DNA of 52,552 nucleotides from an uncultured Alloprevotella sp. (GTDB lineage Bacteria > Bacteroidota > Bacteroidia > Bacteroidales > Bacteroidaceae): the NCBI GenBank assembly GCA_944322325.1, contig CALUOQ010000016.1, positions 1-52,552 on the forward strand, read 5' to 3'. Within the stretch, counting starts at the first letter, position 1. Each line of letters begins with the position of its first letter. Shown piece by piece: positions 8,259-17,052 of this stretch. A program made the position numbers and the translations under genes. Under the pieces are notes generated by a model, which saw nothing but the letters and a program-made list of their open reading frames with translations, ran no database searches and had not been told where the DNA came from.

Positions 8259-8771
8259 TCAGTCGAAATGAACCCAAAGCGTGTCGCTGACGCGTTCGGC
8301 GTCGGAAGCGACGGACTTGACTCCGCTGAATACGAACGACAGGGCGCCTTTGACAGGGCGGTAGAGGCGCGAACCGGCTGCCTTTTCGGTGCTGACGATG
8401 CCGAGGATACTCATGACATTGAACACGCAACTCATCAGGATTAGGTATTTCAGCACACTGACCGTGGCACCGAGCAGGCTGTTGGCCCACCCCATGCGAA
8501 GCCCTTTGAGGCAAGCCGTCAGATTGTTGGCGACGAAGCCCAGCGCGATGGGGGTAATGATCCAGAGGATGATAAAGGCAATGATGTTGGTGATGTAGCC
8601 GGCCGTTCCGTCCATGCCGAGGTAGTCGCCGAGCGTAGAGTAGAACAACGAGGCGACCAAGAGGCCGACAAGGAAACCGATGGAGGACGTTATTTCCTTG
8701 AGCAGACCATTTTGCCAGCCTTTGAAAAGCGCCCATAGCACTAAGAGCACAATGGCAATATCTATCAACAT
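8259..8771 (-). CDS. cvpA: CvpA family membrane protein
   Basis: The 170-residue product has four predicted membrane segments (about residues 3-14, 28-46, 60-83 and 100-122) in the pattern of the CvpA/colicin V production family. These inner-membrane proteins are linked to envelope integrity and purF expression in other bacteria; their biochemical role is not settled. The gene lies between infB (63-base gap) and sufB, in the same direction and probably in the same transcript. Confidence 0.85.
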   Translation of the reverse strand: MLIDIAIVLLVLWALFKGWQNGLLKEITSSIGFLVGLLVASLFYSTLGDYLGMDGTAGYITNIIAFIILWIITPIALGFVANNLTACLKGLRMGWANSLLGATVSVLKYLILMSCVFNVMSILGIVSTEKAAGSRLYRPVKGALSFVFSGVKSVASDAERVSDTLWVHFD

Positions 8772-8834
8772 AAGCGTTGTGGGGGAAATTAAAAATAGCC
8801 CCGGGCACGCAGGAACGTGCGCCGAGGCTGTAGT

Positions 8835-11567
8835 TTATAGTTTTTGCTTGACTTCGATTTCCTGGAACGTTTCGATGATGTCGCCTTCCTTGAGGTCGTT
8901 GCAGTTGGTCAGGCTGATACCGCACTCGAAGTTGGTAGCGACTTCCTTGACGTCGTCCTTGAAACGCTTGAGGGCGTTGATGGCCCCGGTGAAGATGACG
9001 ATGCCGTCGCGGATGAGGCGTGCCTTGTCGGTGCGCTTGACTTTGCCGTCGACCACATAGGCGCCGGCCACATAACCGACTTTCGAAATATGGTAGACCT
9101 GGCGCACTTCGAGCGTGGCGGTAGTTTCCTCCTTGAGTACGGGTTCGAGCATTCCTTCCATAGCCGTCTTTACCTCTTCGATAGCGTCGTAGATGACGGA
9201 ATAAAGGCGGATTTCTACACCTTCCTTTTCAGCTTGTTTGCGGGCCGCCTGGCTGGGACGTACCTGGAAGCCCACGATGACTGCCTGCGAGGCTGCGGCA
9301 AGGGTGACGTCGTTTTCGGAGATTTGTCCGACTCCTTTGTGAATAACATTGACGGCAATGGTCTCGGTGGACAGCTTGATGAACGAATCGCTCAGGGCTT
9401 CGACCGAACCGTCGACGTCGCCCTTCACGATGATGTTCAGTTCCTTGAACGAGCCGAGTTTGATGCGTCGGCCGACCTCGTCGAGCGTGAGAATCTTGTG
9501 CGTGCGGAGGTTCTGTTCGCGTTGGAGTTGCTCACGCTTATTGGCGATTTCGCGGGCTTCCTGCTCGGTCTCCATGACATGGAACGTGTCGCCGGCCTGC
9601 GGTGCGCCGTTGAATCCCAACAGAGTGGCAGCCATGGACGGGCCTACGTCGTTGACACGCTGGTTACGCTCATTGAAAAGCGCTTTTACGCGGCCGTAGT
9701 TTGTTCCGGCCAGTACGATGTCGCCTTGGTGGAGCGTACCGTTGCTGACAAGTACAGTAGCCACATAGCCACGGCCTTTGTCGAGTGAGGATTCGATGAC
9801 GGTTCCGGTGGCCTTGCGGTTGGGGTTGGCTTTCAGTTCGAGCATGTCGGCTTCAAGCAGAACCTTGTCGAGCAGGTCGGGGACGCCGATGCCCTTTTTG
9901 GCCGAGATGTCCTGGCTCTGGTACTTACCGCCCCATTCTTCGACCAGATAGTTCATGGCAGCCAGTCCTTCCTTGATTTTGTCGGGATTGGCTCCGGGCT
10001 TGTCTATCTTATTGATGGCAAACACGATGGGGACATTGGCTGCTACAGCGTGGTTGATGGCTTCTTTGGTCTGGGGCATGATGTCGTCGTCAGCAGCGAT
10101 GATGATGATGGCGATGTCGGTGACCTGGGCGCCGCGGGCACGCATGGCGGTAAAGGCTTCGTGGCCCGGCGTGTCGAGGAAGGTAATATGACGCCCATTT
10201 TCGAGCGTAACGTTGTAGGCACCGATGTGCTGTGTGATGCCACCGGCCTCGCCTGCAATGACATTGGACTTGCGGATGTAGTCCAAGAGCGATGTCTTTC
10301 CGTGGTCGACGTGTCCCATGACCGTTACGATGGGAGCACGCGGTTCGAGGTCTTCCTCGTTGTCCTCCTCTTCAGCTACGGCTTCGGATACCTCAGCGCT
10401 GATAAATTCCGTTTTGAATCCGAATTCATCGGCCACGAGGTCAATCGTTTCGGCGTCGAGGCGCTGGTTGATACTGACCATGATGCCGATACTCATGCAG
10501 GTCGAAATGACGCTTGTCACGGGAATGTTCATCATCGTGGCCAACTCGTTGGCCGTGACGAATTCCGTGAGTTTGAGTACCTTGCTTTCAGCCTGCTCTT
10601 CGAGCATGATCTCCTCTTGTTGGGCACGAACCAATTCGCGCTTCTCCTTGCGGTATTTGGCGCCTTTGGAGGCCTTTGGCTTACTGGTCAGTCGCGCCAA
10701 GGTCTCCTTCACCTGCTTGGCAACGTCCTCGTCGGAAACTTCGGGCTTCAGACTCTGTACTTTCCGGTTGCGTTCTTTCTTGGCGGCCTTGCTGTTGTTG
10801 CCGTTTTGCGTGTTATTTGCGCCATCCTTGCGTCGTGCGTTCGGACTGGGATTGGTCCCGCTTACGGCCGTCACGTCGACACGCTCTTTTCCGCCGATAC
10901 GTGCACGCTTTTTCTTGGTGTCACTGCTGTTGGTCGGCGGGTTCTGGCGATTTTTTTCTTCACGCTCTTTGCGGCGCTCCTCTTTTGTTTTCTTTTTGGG
11001 GCGCGTGGCGCCGTTTATGCTGCTGAGGTCGATGGTTCCGAGAACCTTCGGGCCGGCAAGTGTCGGGCTGGAGTTGAGTTTGAATACGCCATTGTCTTCG
11101 ATGCCGACGCTGGTATTTGCGGTTTCCGTTTTTTCAGCCGCTGGTGCAGTCGTTTCCTGCGTATCCGGAGTCGGTGTCTCGACGCTGACGGGCTCTTCAG
11201 GCTGCGGAGGAGTTGTAGGCTGCGGTGTGGCAACTACGGGGGCGTCTAAGTCGATATGCCCTTTCGTGACAAACCTCGGGCGCATATCCTCGGGGATTTC
11301 GGTTTTTATCTCTTGGGGTGCAGCCTGCGCTTTTTTCTCTTTGGCGCTTGAGCGCTTCCCATCCTGGTGTTTTCGGCGCTCTTCTTCTGCCGCGTCTTTC
11401 AGGCTCTTGTCTGCGCCGAAGGCTTGCTTCAGCATTTCATATTGCTCGTCCGTAATGACCGTATTAGGCGAAGCTTCGACGGTCATTCCTTTTTTCTCTA
11501 AAAATTCGACGATGGTTTGCAGGCCGACGTTGCACTCTTTTATAACTTTCCCTAATCGTATTTTCAT
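8835..11567 (-). CDS. infB: Translation initiation factor IF-2
   Basis: The 910-residue GTPase delivers initiator tRNA to the ribosome. Residues 1-55 are the IF2N helical domain ([20 protein letters not shown]), followed by a long charged, low-complexity linker rich in Lys, Glu, Pro and Thr to ~residue 330 and a second IF2N-like block before the G domain. The G motifs are GHVDHGKT (418-425), [22 protein letters not shown] and SAKKG. The ATG at 11567 is four bases after the nusA stop, which fits translational coupling; an upstream ATG at 11585 would overlap nusA. Confidence 0.97.
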   Translation of the reverse strand: MKIRLGKVIKECNVGLQTIVEFLEKKGMTVEASPNTVITDEQYEMLKQAFGADKSLKDAAEEERRKHQDGKRSSAKEKKAQAAPQEIKTEIPEDMRPRFVTKGHIDLDAPVVATPQPTTPPQPEEPVSVETPTPDTQETTAPAAEKTETANTSVGIEDNGVFKLNSSPTLAGPKVLGTIDLSSINGATRPKKKTKEERRKEREEKNRQNPPTNSSDTKKKRARIGGKERVDVTAVSGTNPSPNARRKDGANNTQNGNNSKAAKKERNRKVQSLKPEVSDEDVAKQVKETLARLTSKPKASKGAKYRKEKRELVRAQQEEIMLEEQAESKVLKLTEFVTANELATMMNIPVTSVISTCMSIGIMVSINQRLDAETIDLVADEFGFKTEFISAEVSEAVAEEEDNEEDLEPRAPIVTVMGHVDHGKTSLLDYIRKSNVIAGEAGGITQHIGAYNVTLENGRHITFLDTPGHEAFTAMRARGAQVTDIAIIIIAADDDIMPQTKEAINHAVAANVPIVFAINKIDKPGANPDKIKEGLAAMNYLVEEWGGKYQSQDISAKKGIGVPDLLDKVLLEADMLELKANPNRKATGTVIESSLDKGRGYVATVLVSNGTLHQGDIVLAGTNYGRVKALFNERNQRVNDVGPSMAATLLGFNGAPQAGDTFHVMETEQEAREIANKREQLQREQNLRTHKILTLDEVGRRIKLGSFKELNIIVKGDVDGSVEALSDSFIKLSTETIAVNVIHKGVGQISENDVTLAAASQAVIVGFQVRPSQAARKQAEKEGVEIRLYSVIYDAIEEVKTAMEGMLEPVLKEETTATLEVRQVYHISKVGYVAGAYVVDGKVKRTDKARLIRDGIVIFTGAINALKRFKDDVKEVATNFECGISLTNCNDLKEGDIIETFQEIEVKQKL

Positions 11568-11571
11568 AAGC

Positions 11572-12834
11572 TTATTCTTCCTCAAATTCGGCTTTCAAGA
11601 TTCGTAATACTTCGTCGACCGTGCTTTCCTCCAGGTCGGCCTTTTCAATGAGCATCTCACGAGGAGCGTTGAGTACGGCGCGTGCAGTGTCGAGCCCTAT
11701 AGACTTGATGGCATCAATGACCCACTGGTCGATTTCATCAGAGAATTCGTCCAGGTAAATATCTTCGGTCTCTTCGCCGTTGGCGACTTCGCGGAACACG
11801 TCGATAGTGTATTCGGTGAGCATCGAGGCCAATTTGATGTTCAGTCCACCTTTTCCGATGGCCAAGGAGACTTCCTCGGGTTGCAGGAAAACTTCGGCAC
11901 GTTTGTTCTCCTCGTCCATGTTGATACTTGAGATGCGAGCGGGACTCAGTGCGCGCTGGATGAAGAGTTGCATGTTGCTGGTGTAGTTGACGACGTCGAT
12001 GTTCTCGCCTTGGAGCTCACGGACGATACCGTGGATGCGGCTTCCTTTGACACCGACGCAAGCACCGACAGGGTCAATGCGGTCATCGTAGCTCTCTACC
12101 GCGATTTTTGCGCGTTCGCCGGGGATGCGGGCTATGCGGCGAATGGTGATAAGTCCGTCTGCGATTTCGGGAACTTCGGCTTCAAGCAGTCGTTGCATGA
12201 ACAAAGGCGACGTGCGGCTGAGGTAAATTTTGGGTTTACCGTTGGAGTTGTCCACCTTATCAATCACAGCGCGCACGGTGTCGCCCTTGTGATAGAAGTC
12301 GCCGGGGATCTGACCGGTTTTGGGGAGAAGAAGTTCGTTGTTCTCATCATCAACGAGGAGAATCTCGTTTTTCCAGACTTGATAAACTTCGGCCGAAATG
12401 ACTTCGCCTTCACGGTTTTTGTACTTGTTGAAAATAGAATCGTTTTCCAATTCCAGAATCTTGCTGGCCAAAGTCTGGCGAAGAGTGAGGATGGCCCGTC
12501 GGCCGAACTTCGCGAAGTCTATGGTTTCGGTCAGTTCTTCTCCGATTTCGTAGTCCGGATCGATGGCATGGGCTTCGCTAAGGGAAACTTGTTTGTTAGG
12601 GTCGGTAACGTCGCTGTCGGCTACAATCTCGCGGTTACGGTAGATTTCGAAGTCGCCTTTGTCCGGATTAACAATGACGTCGAAATTTTCGTCGGAACCG
12701 AACAATTTGGCGATAACGCTACGGAAACTTTCTTCAAGGACACCGACCATGGTGGTGCGGTCAATGTTCTTGGTCTCCTTGAATTCCGAGAATGTCTCGA
12801 TGAGGCTTGGGCCTTCTTCTTTCTTCTTTGCCAT
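11572..12834 (-). CDS. nusA: Transcription termination/antitermination protein NusA
   Basis: The 420-residue elongation factor binds RNA polymerase and modulates pausing, termination and antitermination. Order: N-terminal polymerase-binding domain (~1-135), S1 domain (~140-210), then two KH domains (the second carrying [16 protein letters not shown]). The tail after the KH domains is short and acidic (ending EFEEE), without the paired acidic repeats of E. coli NusA. It sits in the conserved rimP-nusA-infB order. Confidence 0.96.
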   Translation of the reverse strand: MAKKKEEGPSLIETFSEFKETKNIDRTTMVGVLEESFRSVIAKLFGSDENFDVIVNPDKGDFEIYRNREIVADSDVTDPNKQVSLSEAHAIDPDYEIGEELTETIDFAKFGRRAILTLRQTLASKILELENDSIFNKYKNREGEVISAEVYQVWKNEILLVDDENNELLLPKTGQIPGDFYHKGDTVRAVIDKVDNSNGKPKIYLSRTSPLFMQRLLEAEVPEIADGLITIRRIARIPGERAKIAVESYDDRIDPVGACVGVKGSRIHGIVRELQGENIDVVNYTSNMQLFIQRALSPARISSINMDEENKRAEVFLQPEEVSLAIGKGGLNIKLASMLTEYTIDVFREVANGEETEDIYLDEFSDEIDQWVIDAIKSIGLDTARAVLNAPREMLIEKADLEESTVDEVLRILKAEFEEE

Positions 12835-12914
12835 TTTATTGTATCTTGTTTTTGTTTTTTCTGGGTTTGTAGGACGTACAATGGATGTGCGTCTTCTTGG
12901 AACGTAGCTCTCTT

Positions 12915-13382
12915 TTACTTGAACGTTAGGTAGTACTTGGTGTATTTAACCTCATCATATCCGAAAGTAAGGTCGCGTTCAACCATCTTCGGACGCTTTT
13001 CGCCTTCCATTTTGACTTTTTCTTCTATCGTAATGACAAAGTGGTCCGGCGTAGCTTCTTTGAGCGTTCCGACTAATTTTTTCCCGTTGGTGGTAAGGAC
13101 TTCGACCGGTTCGCCTACGTTGATTTCGTATTGACGCAGAACCTTGAAAGGCTGTCCGATTCCGGCGCTTCCTACTTCAAGCTCATAGTCCTCAATGTCG
13201 CGGTCGAGGTGATTCTCGATGTAGCGGCTCAGGGCTACACAGTCTTCAATCCAGACTCCCTCGGCGTGGTCGATCTCAATGACGATACGGTTGTCGGGAC
13301 TAACAGTGATGTCGGTGAGAAAGTAGTCTTTCCCTTCGAGCCATTCGTTGGCCAGCTGTTTTACAACGTTTTTGTCTATCAT
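12915..13382 (-). CDS. rimP: Ribosome maturation factor RimP
   Basis: The 155-residue product has the RimP fold: an N-terminal alpha/beta domain with SPDNRIVIEIDHAEGVWIEDC and a C-terminal SH3-like domain (VEVLTTNGKKLVGTLKEA). RimP assists 30S subunit assembly. It is the first gene of the nusA-infB operon, 80 bases ahead of nusA. The ~65-base leader has competing hairpins and a U8 run directly before the start codon, suggesting attenuation. Confidence 0.95.
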   Translation of the reverse strand: MIDKNVVKQLANEWLEGKDYFLTDITVSPDNRIVIEIDHAEGVWIEDCVALSRYIENHLDRDIEDYELEVGSAGIGQPFKVLRQYEINVGEPVEVLTTNGKKLVGTLKEATPDHFVITIEEKVKMEGEKRPKMVERDLTFGYDEVKYTKYYLTFK

Positions 13383-13446
13383 TCAAAAAAAAGTGAGCTT
13401 GTTTCTTTAACGAACAAGTGAGGAACTTTTCCAAGCCCCTCACTTC
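13383..13446 (-). promoter_or_regulatory. Structured leader of the rimP-nusA-infB transcript
   Basis: Reading leftward, the predicted transcript begins gaagtgagg (near 13446), which can pair with cctcactt (13417-13424) or with a second ctcactt (13390-13396). The second site is directly followed by eight Ts in total, just before the rimP ATG. An inner hairpin, cttgtt / aacaag, lies between the two targets. Two mutually exclusive pairings and a terminal U-run form an attenuator-like arrangement. No regulator or ligand can be read from the sequence. Confidence 0.4.
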
Positions 13447-13452
13447 ATCGCT

Positions 13453-13461
13453 GCAAAGGTA
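13453..13461 (-). promoter_or_regulatory. -7 promoter element for rimP-nusA-infB
   Basis: Leftward TAccTTTGC matches the Bacteroidetes -7 consensus. The expected start is ~13446, giving a leader of about 65 bases. Confidence 0.7.
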
Positions 13462-13549
13462 CGTTTTTTATTTATATAAAGGTGTGTGGTCCGCGGCCTT
13501 TTTTTGTTCCGCATGTTACCGGGTGCGTAAAAAGAGGGACAGAAAATAA

Positions 13550-13586
13550 AGAAGCTGCAAGTCAGAAATTCCGACTCGCAGCTTCT
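13550..13586 (-). terminator. Terminator after rplS
   Basis: Inverted repeat agaagctgcaagtc (13550-13563) / gactcgcagcttct (13573-13586) has one mismatch and is flanked by T-rich sequence in the leftward direction. It lies about 30 bases after the rplS stop. Confidence 0.75.
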
Positions 13587-13615
13587 TTTCTTTCGCATAT
13601 TGAAGAAAAAGCAAA

Positions 13616-13987
13616 TTATGCCCCCACTGTTGCAGAGTTGCTTCGCTTCTCTTTGATACGTGCTTTCTTGCCCGTAAGTTTTCGGAGGTAATAGAGTTTG
13701 GCGCGCCGCACCTTACCGATTTTGTTTACCTCGATGTTGTCGATACTGGGCGAGTTGATGGGGAAAATACGCTCGACCCCGACAGTTCCGGACATTTTGC
13801 GCACCGTGAAACGCTTCTTGTCGCCGTGTCCGCTGATTTTGATGACAACGCCGCGGTACTGCTGGATGCGCTCTTTGTTTCCTTCTACGATTTTGTATGC
13901 TACTGTAACGGTATCTCCTGCTTTGAATTTCGGAAATTCCTTGCCTGTAGCAAATGCTTCTTCAGCAATTCTAATCAAATCTGCCAT
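13616..13987 (-). CDS. rplS: 50S ribosomal protein L19
   Basis: The 123-residue L19 lies at the 30S-50S interface. Family blocks [20 protein letters not shown] and [22 protein letters not shown] are clear, and the length is close to the usual ~115-125. The ATG at 13987 begins [11 protein letters not shown]; an upstream in-frame ATG would add 15 untypical residues. A near-consensus leftward TTccTTTGC about 90 bases upstream (near 14077) is its likely promoter. Confidence 0.96.
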   Translation of the reverse strand: MADLIRIAEEAFATGKEFPKFKAGDTVTVAYKIVEGNKERIQQYRGVVIKISGHGDKKRFTVRKMSGTVGVERIFPINSPSIDNIEVNKIGKVRRAKLYYLRKLTGKKARIKEKRSNSATVGA

Positions 13988-14160
13988 TGTTGGTTGGGTT
14001 TGTTTAATTGTTTGTTCGTACCGGCATAACATTCACGGGGTACATTCTTCCTGTCAGCGGTTATGCGGAAAGCGCTGCAAAGGAACGGCTTTTTGACGAC
14101 ATGACAAAATCTTTCCTTTATTTATTTTCGGATACTGAAAGTTTTATGGTTCAAAGCGCA

Positions 14161-15075
14161 TCATTTTGCTGATCTTGTTGTTCTTACCTTATAAACGTGA
14201 ATGCTGTCTACAGGGATTGCGGACTGTTCGTTTTTATGGTGAATGTAAACGCGATTGGTCCACCAGCTGGTTTCGGCTTTAGTGTAGATTAGACGGTTGG
14301 CTTTCTTGTCGAAGTTGGCAGATTTGACGTCTTTCGTATTGGCCAAGGGAGAGAAAGGCGAGAATGTGCCCTTGCGTGTGTTGAAAAGGTAGACATGTTC
14401 GTATGTGCTGACCAGTAATTCGTGAGTGTCGGTCTGGCTCAGTTCATGACCGTTAGGGGTCGGTAGGGTCCAAGTTCTGTCGAGATGTAACGTTGCGGAA
14501 TCGTTGGGAAGAAGCTCAAGTTTGTAGGAACGGAGTTCATCATGTCCGAGCGCGTATAGTCGTTCTTCCTTGGCCATCCAGACGACGCCATGGCCGGAGT
14601 ACAGACTGTCGCGGAACAGTCGCCGTTCAGGATGGCGGATATCGTAGAGTTCAAGACTGTTGCCTCGGGGATGGGTGGAAAGTGCTATGGCAATTTTATG
14701 GCCAGGCAGTAACTCGGCGGAGTGGGCCATGGGTACATCTGCGTAGAACAGACATTCTTTTGTGGCTTTGTTGAGGAGCAGTGCGCCGCCGCCCGAGGAG
14801 GTGAGCAATAGCTTGGAGTCCTTGTCGACCGACTTGCATTCGTCCAAGGGAATCATCAGTCGTTGATATTTTTGAGGAAGCTGTGAAGCCGCTTCTGCTA
14901 CTTTCCATTGCCAGATGACGTGGTTTTCTTCTTGATTAGGGTGTGCAGGAGAAATAATCAGTACTTGGTCGTCCCCGCATACTACAAGAGGACTGATAAC
15001 TGCCGTTTGCTGTCGGCAGCTGCTTAAGCAAACCGTGCTACAGAGCAGTGCTGCGAAGAGGTATAAAGGTTTCAT
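14161..15075 (-). CDS. Predicted beta-propeller lipoprotein (DUF6528-like)
   Basis: The 304-residue protein has a lipoprotein signal ending CLSSC (Cys20). The mature part is built of short repeated beta-rich blocks (for example SLELYDIRHPERRLF, LLVSTYEHVYLFNT, NRLIYTKAETSWW) suggesting a six-bladed propeller. It resembles lipoproteins of Bacteroides assigned to DUF6528, but I recognise it only by general pattern. No active-site motif is visible. The lipobox is followed by RQQ, not an acidic export signal, so it may face the periplasm. It is the last gene of the rod operon, 14 bases after the small membrane protein. Confidence 0.65.
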   Translation of the reverse strand: MKPLYLFAALLCSTVCLSSCRQQTAVISPLVVCGDDQVLIISPAHPNQEENHVIWQWKVAEAASQLPQKYQRLMIPLDECKSVDKDSKLLLTSSGGGALLLNKATKECLFYADVPMAHSAELLPGHKIAIALSTHPRGNSLELYDIRHPERRLFRDSLYSGHGVVWMAKEERLYALGHDELRSYKLELLPNDSATLHLDRTWTLPTPNGHELSQTDTHELLVSTYEHVYLFNTRKGTFSPFSPLANTKDVKSANFDKKANRLIYTKAETSWWTNRVYIHHKNEQSAIPVDSIHVYKVRTTRSAK

Positions 15076-15089
15076 GGATTATTATGCGT

Positions 15090-15569
15090 TTAATTTTTTT
15101 CTTCGTTAGGTGGAGACATGTTGAATTCGTTACCGTTTAGTCCGTCTTTGTATCCGATTGCATACCCCTCACGGTAACCTGCCGCATAGGCTTTCTGGTC
15201 TTCTTCTCGTCTGAAAGCACTGCTTTCGTCATATGTCGCCTTTTCCTTATGAACACGTCCGTCATCAAGTCCGCTCAGGTAACCATCCTCGTATCCCGCT
15301 TCGAAAGGTGGCCGTGGGTCGATGCCGACCGTGTCGCTCACGGCTACAGGGCGTAAGCTGTCGGTGGCTGAAAGTGACGTACTGCTGTCCTCGGGCGTAA
15401 CAGGCAGGTCGGGGATAGCAATACTGTCGCTGGGAACTGTAGGGCGGACCGGTGGTCTGTTCGACAGTGTTTTGAGTAGGACAATGCCGGCTATGATCGC
15501 TATGCCGATGAGAATAATCAGCTTTATGCCGAGTGTGGAGTTGTTGTTGGTCGTTTTGTTTTCTTGCAT
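15090..15569 (-). CDS. Small single-pass membrane protein with duplicated GYxxGYxxGxxDG motifs
   Basis: The product has 159 residues and a hydrophobic segment at ~14-33, so the rest is probably outside the cytoplasm. Residues 36-85 are Pro/Ser/Thr/Asp-rich and look disordered. Two related motifs follow: AGYEDGYLSGLDDG (91-104) and AGYREGYAIGYKDG (130-143), separated by a charged stretch. I do not recognise a characterised family. The ATG at 15569 is preferred over an upstream start that would add 32 residues overlapping rodA. It starts 10 bases after the rodA stop, so it is probably co-transcribed with the elongasome and may act in the cell wall; this is inferred from position only. Confidence 0.7.
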   Translation of the reverse strand: MQENKTTNNNSTLGIKLIILIGIAIIAGIVLLKTLSNRPPVRPTVPSDSIAIPDLPVTPEDSSTSLSATDSLRPVAVSDTVGIDPRPPFEAGYEDGYLSGLDDGRVHKEKATYDESSAFRREEDQKAYAAGYREGYAIGYKDGLNGNEFNMSPPNEEKN

Positions 15570-15579
15570 ACTGAAAGGG

Positions 15580-17052
15580 TTAGTTGGTCGTGCGCTTGTT
15601 TCCGGCGTCGATGCGCAGGAAGATGAAGAGTAGCAGGGTAAATCCCCATAGCGACGAGCCGCCATAACTGAAAAATGGCAAGGGAATACCGATTACCGGG
15701 GTTAGTCCCAAGACCATACCTATATTTATAAAGACGTGGAACAGAAAGATACTAAGGACGGAGTACCCGTACACGCGGCCGAACGTGGTTGTTTGGCGTT
15801 CGGCCAAGTGAATGAGTCGCAGAATAAGTCCGAGGAACAATCCCAGTACAACGGCCGAACCTAAAAAGCCCTCTTCTTCGCCTACCGTGCAGAAGATAAA
15901 GTCCGTATCCTGCTCGGGTACGTATTTCAACTTTGTCTGTGTGCCGTTGAGGAAGCCTTTGCCTTCGAGTCCGCCAGAACCGATGGCAATTTTACTTTGG
16001 TTGACGTTATAACCGGCGCCGGTGATGTCCTCTTCCATGCCGAGCAAAACACGTATGCGGGTTTGCTGATGAGGCTTTAGTACGTTGTTGAGGACGTAGT
16101 CGGACGAGTAGAACAGCGAAAGTGACCCCACGCTGAAAAGGGCAACGTAGAGATACTTGATACTCCTTTCCCGCAGAGACCGGTAAGCCAGGTAGCTTGC
16201 CAGTACGATACAGATACCCAGCGTGACCCAAGCAATGTCAAACGGAATGAGGTACGTGGAAAAGGCTAAGGCGGCCATGATGAGTACGAAACCGGAAATC
16301 AGCCATTTCCAAAGTGCGCGGAATTTAGGCACATAAGTGTGCAACATGCCTAAAGTAAAGATGAAAATGAGAAGCAGAACGCTGAATTCACCTATCGGTG
16401 TGAGTGTACCGGGCAGCGTTTCGATGCTGAAGCGGACGCCAATGACGAAGTAAATTACGGCAGCGATTCCGCTAAACAGAAAGCAACCAGGCATCCCTTC
16501 ACGATAGAGTACGAGGAAAAAGGCCAGGAATACGAGGGCCGAACCGGTCTCGCGCTGTAGGATGATGAGCGTCATCGGCAGAATGATGATAATGCCGGCA
16601 CGCGCAAAGTCTTTCCAGTTTTGCAGGGTGAACCCGTATTGATTCATCGTTTTGGCGAGGGCCAGTGCTGTAGCGCATTTGGCAAATTCTGCCGGTTGCA
16701 GACTGATGGAACCGAGGCGTATCCACGAATATGAACCTTTAATGTCTGTCGCGAGAAAAGGGGTCAGGGCCAGCACGACCAGCATGACGAGGTAGACAAA
16801 GTAGGCCAATGTGTCGTAAACCTTGTCCTCAAGCATGAGCAGGACGAAGCCCAGGGTGACGGAACAGCCCATCCACGCGAGCTGCTTGCCCGTTCGGCTG
16901 TCCCAACTGAGAATGTCGGGGTGTTCCATGTCGTAGCTGGCGCCGCAGACGCTGAACCATCCGCATGTAATCAGGAGCAGATAGAGCATAATCGTCAGCC
17001 AGTCGACCGTGGCGAACGAACTTCTTTTTCTGGGGTCAAGATTCGCGTTCAT
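15580..17052 (-). CDS. rodA: Rod shape-determining SEDS glycosyltransferase RodA
   Basis: The 490-residue SEDS-family peptidoglycan polymerase is partner of PBP2 in the elongasome. It has about ten membrane segments and the SEDS landmarks GSYSWIRLGSISLQPAEFAK, LQRETGSALVF, GSGGLEGKGFLNGTQ, VPEQDTDFIF and PFFSYGGSS. It is longer than E. coli RodA (370) because of extra membrane segments and loops between ~residues 230 and 330, as in other Bacteroidetes. The ATG at 17052 lies inside the end of mrdA, overlapping by 17 bases, which indicates coupling. Confidence 0.95.
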   Translation of the reverse strand: MNANLDPRKRSSFATVDWLTIMLYLLLITCGWFSVCGASYDMEHPDILSWDSRTGKQLAWMGCSVTLGFVLLMLEDKVYDTLAYFVYLVMLVVLALTPFLATDIKGSYSWIRLGSISLQPAEFAKCATALALAKTMNQYGFTLQNWKDFARAGIIIILPMTLIILQRETGSALVFLAFFLVLYREGMPGCFLFSGIAAVIYFVIGVRFSIETLPGTLTPIGEFSVLLLIFIFTLGMLHTYVPKFRALWKWLISGFVLIMAALAFSTYLIPFDIAWVTLGICIVLASYLAYRSLRERSIKYLYVALFSVGSLSLFYSSDYVLNNVLKPHQQTRIRVLLGMEEDITGAGYNVNQSKIAIGSGGLEGKGFLNGTQTKLKYVPEQDTDFIFCTVGEEEGFLGSAVVLGLFLGLILRLIHLAERQTTTFGRVYGYSVLSIFLFHVFINIGMVLGLTPVIGIPLPFFSYGGSSLWGFTLLLFIFLRIDAGNKRTTN

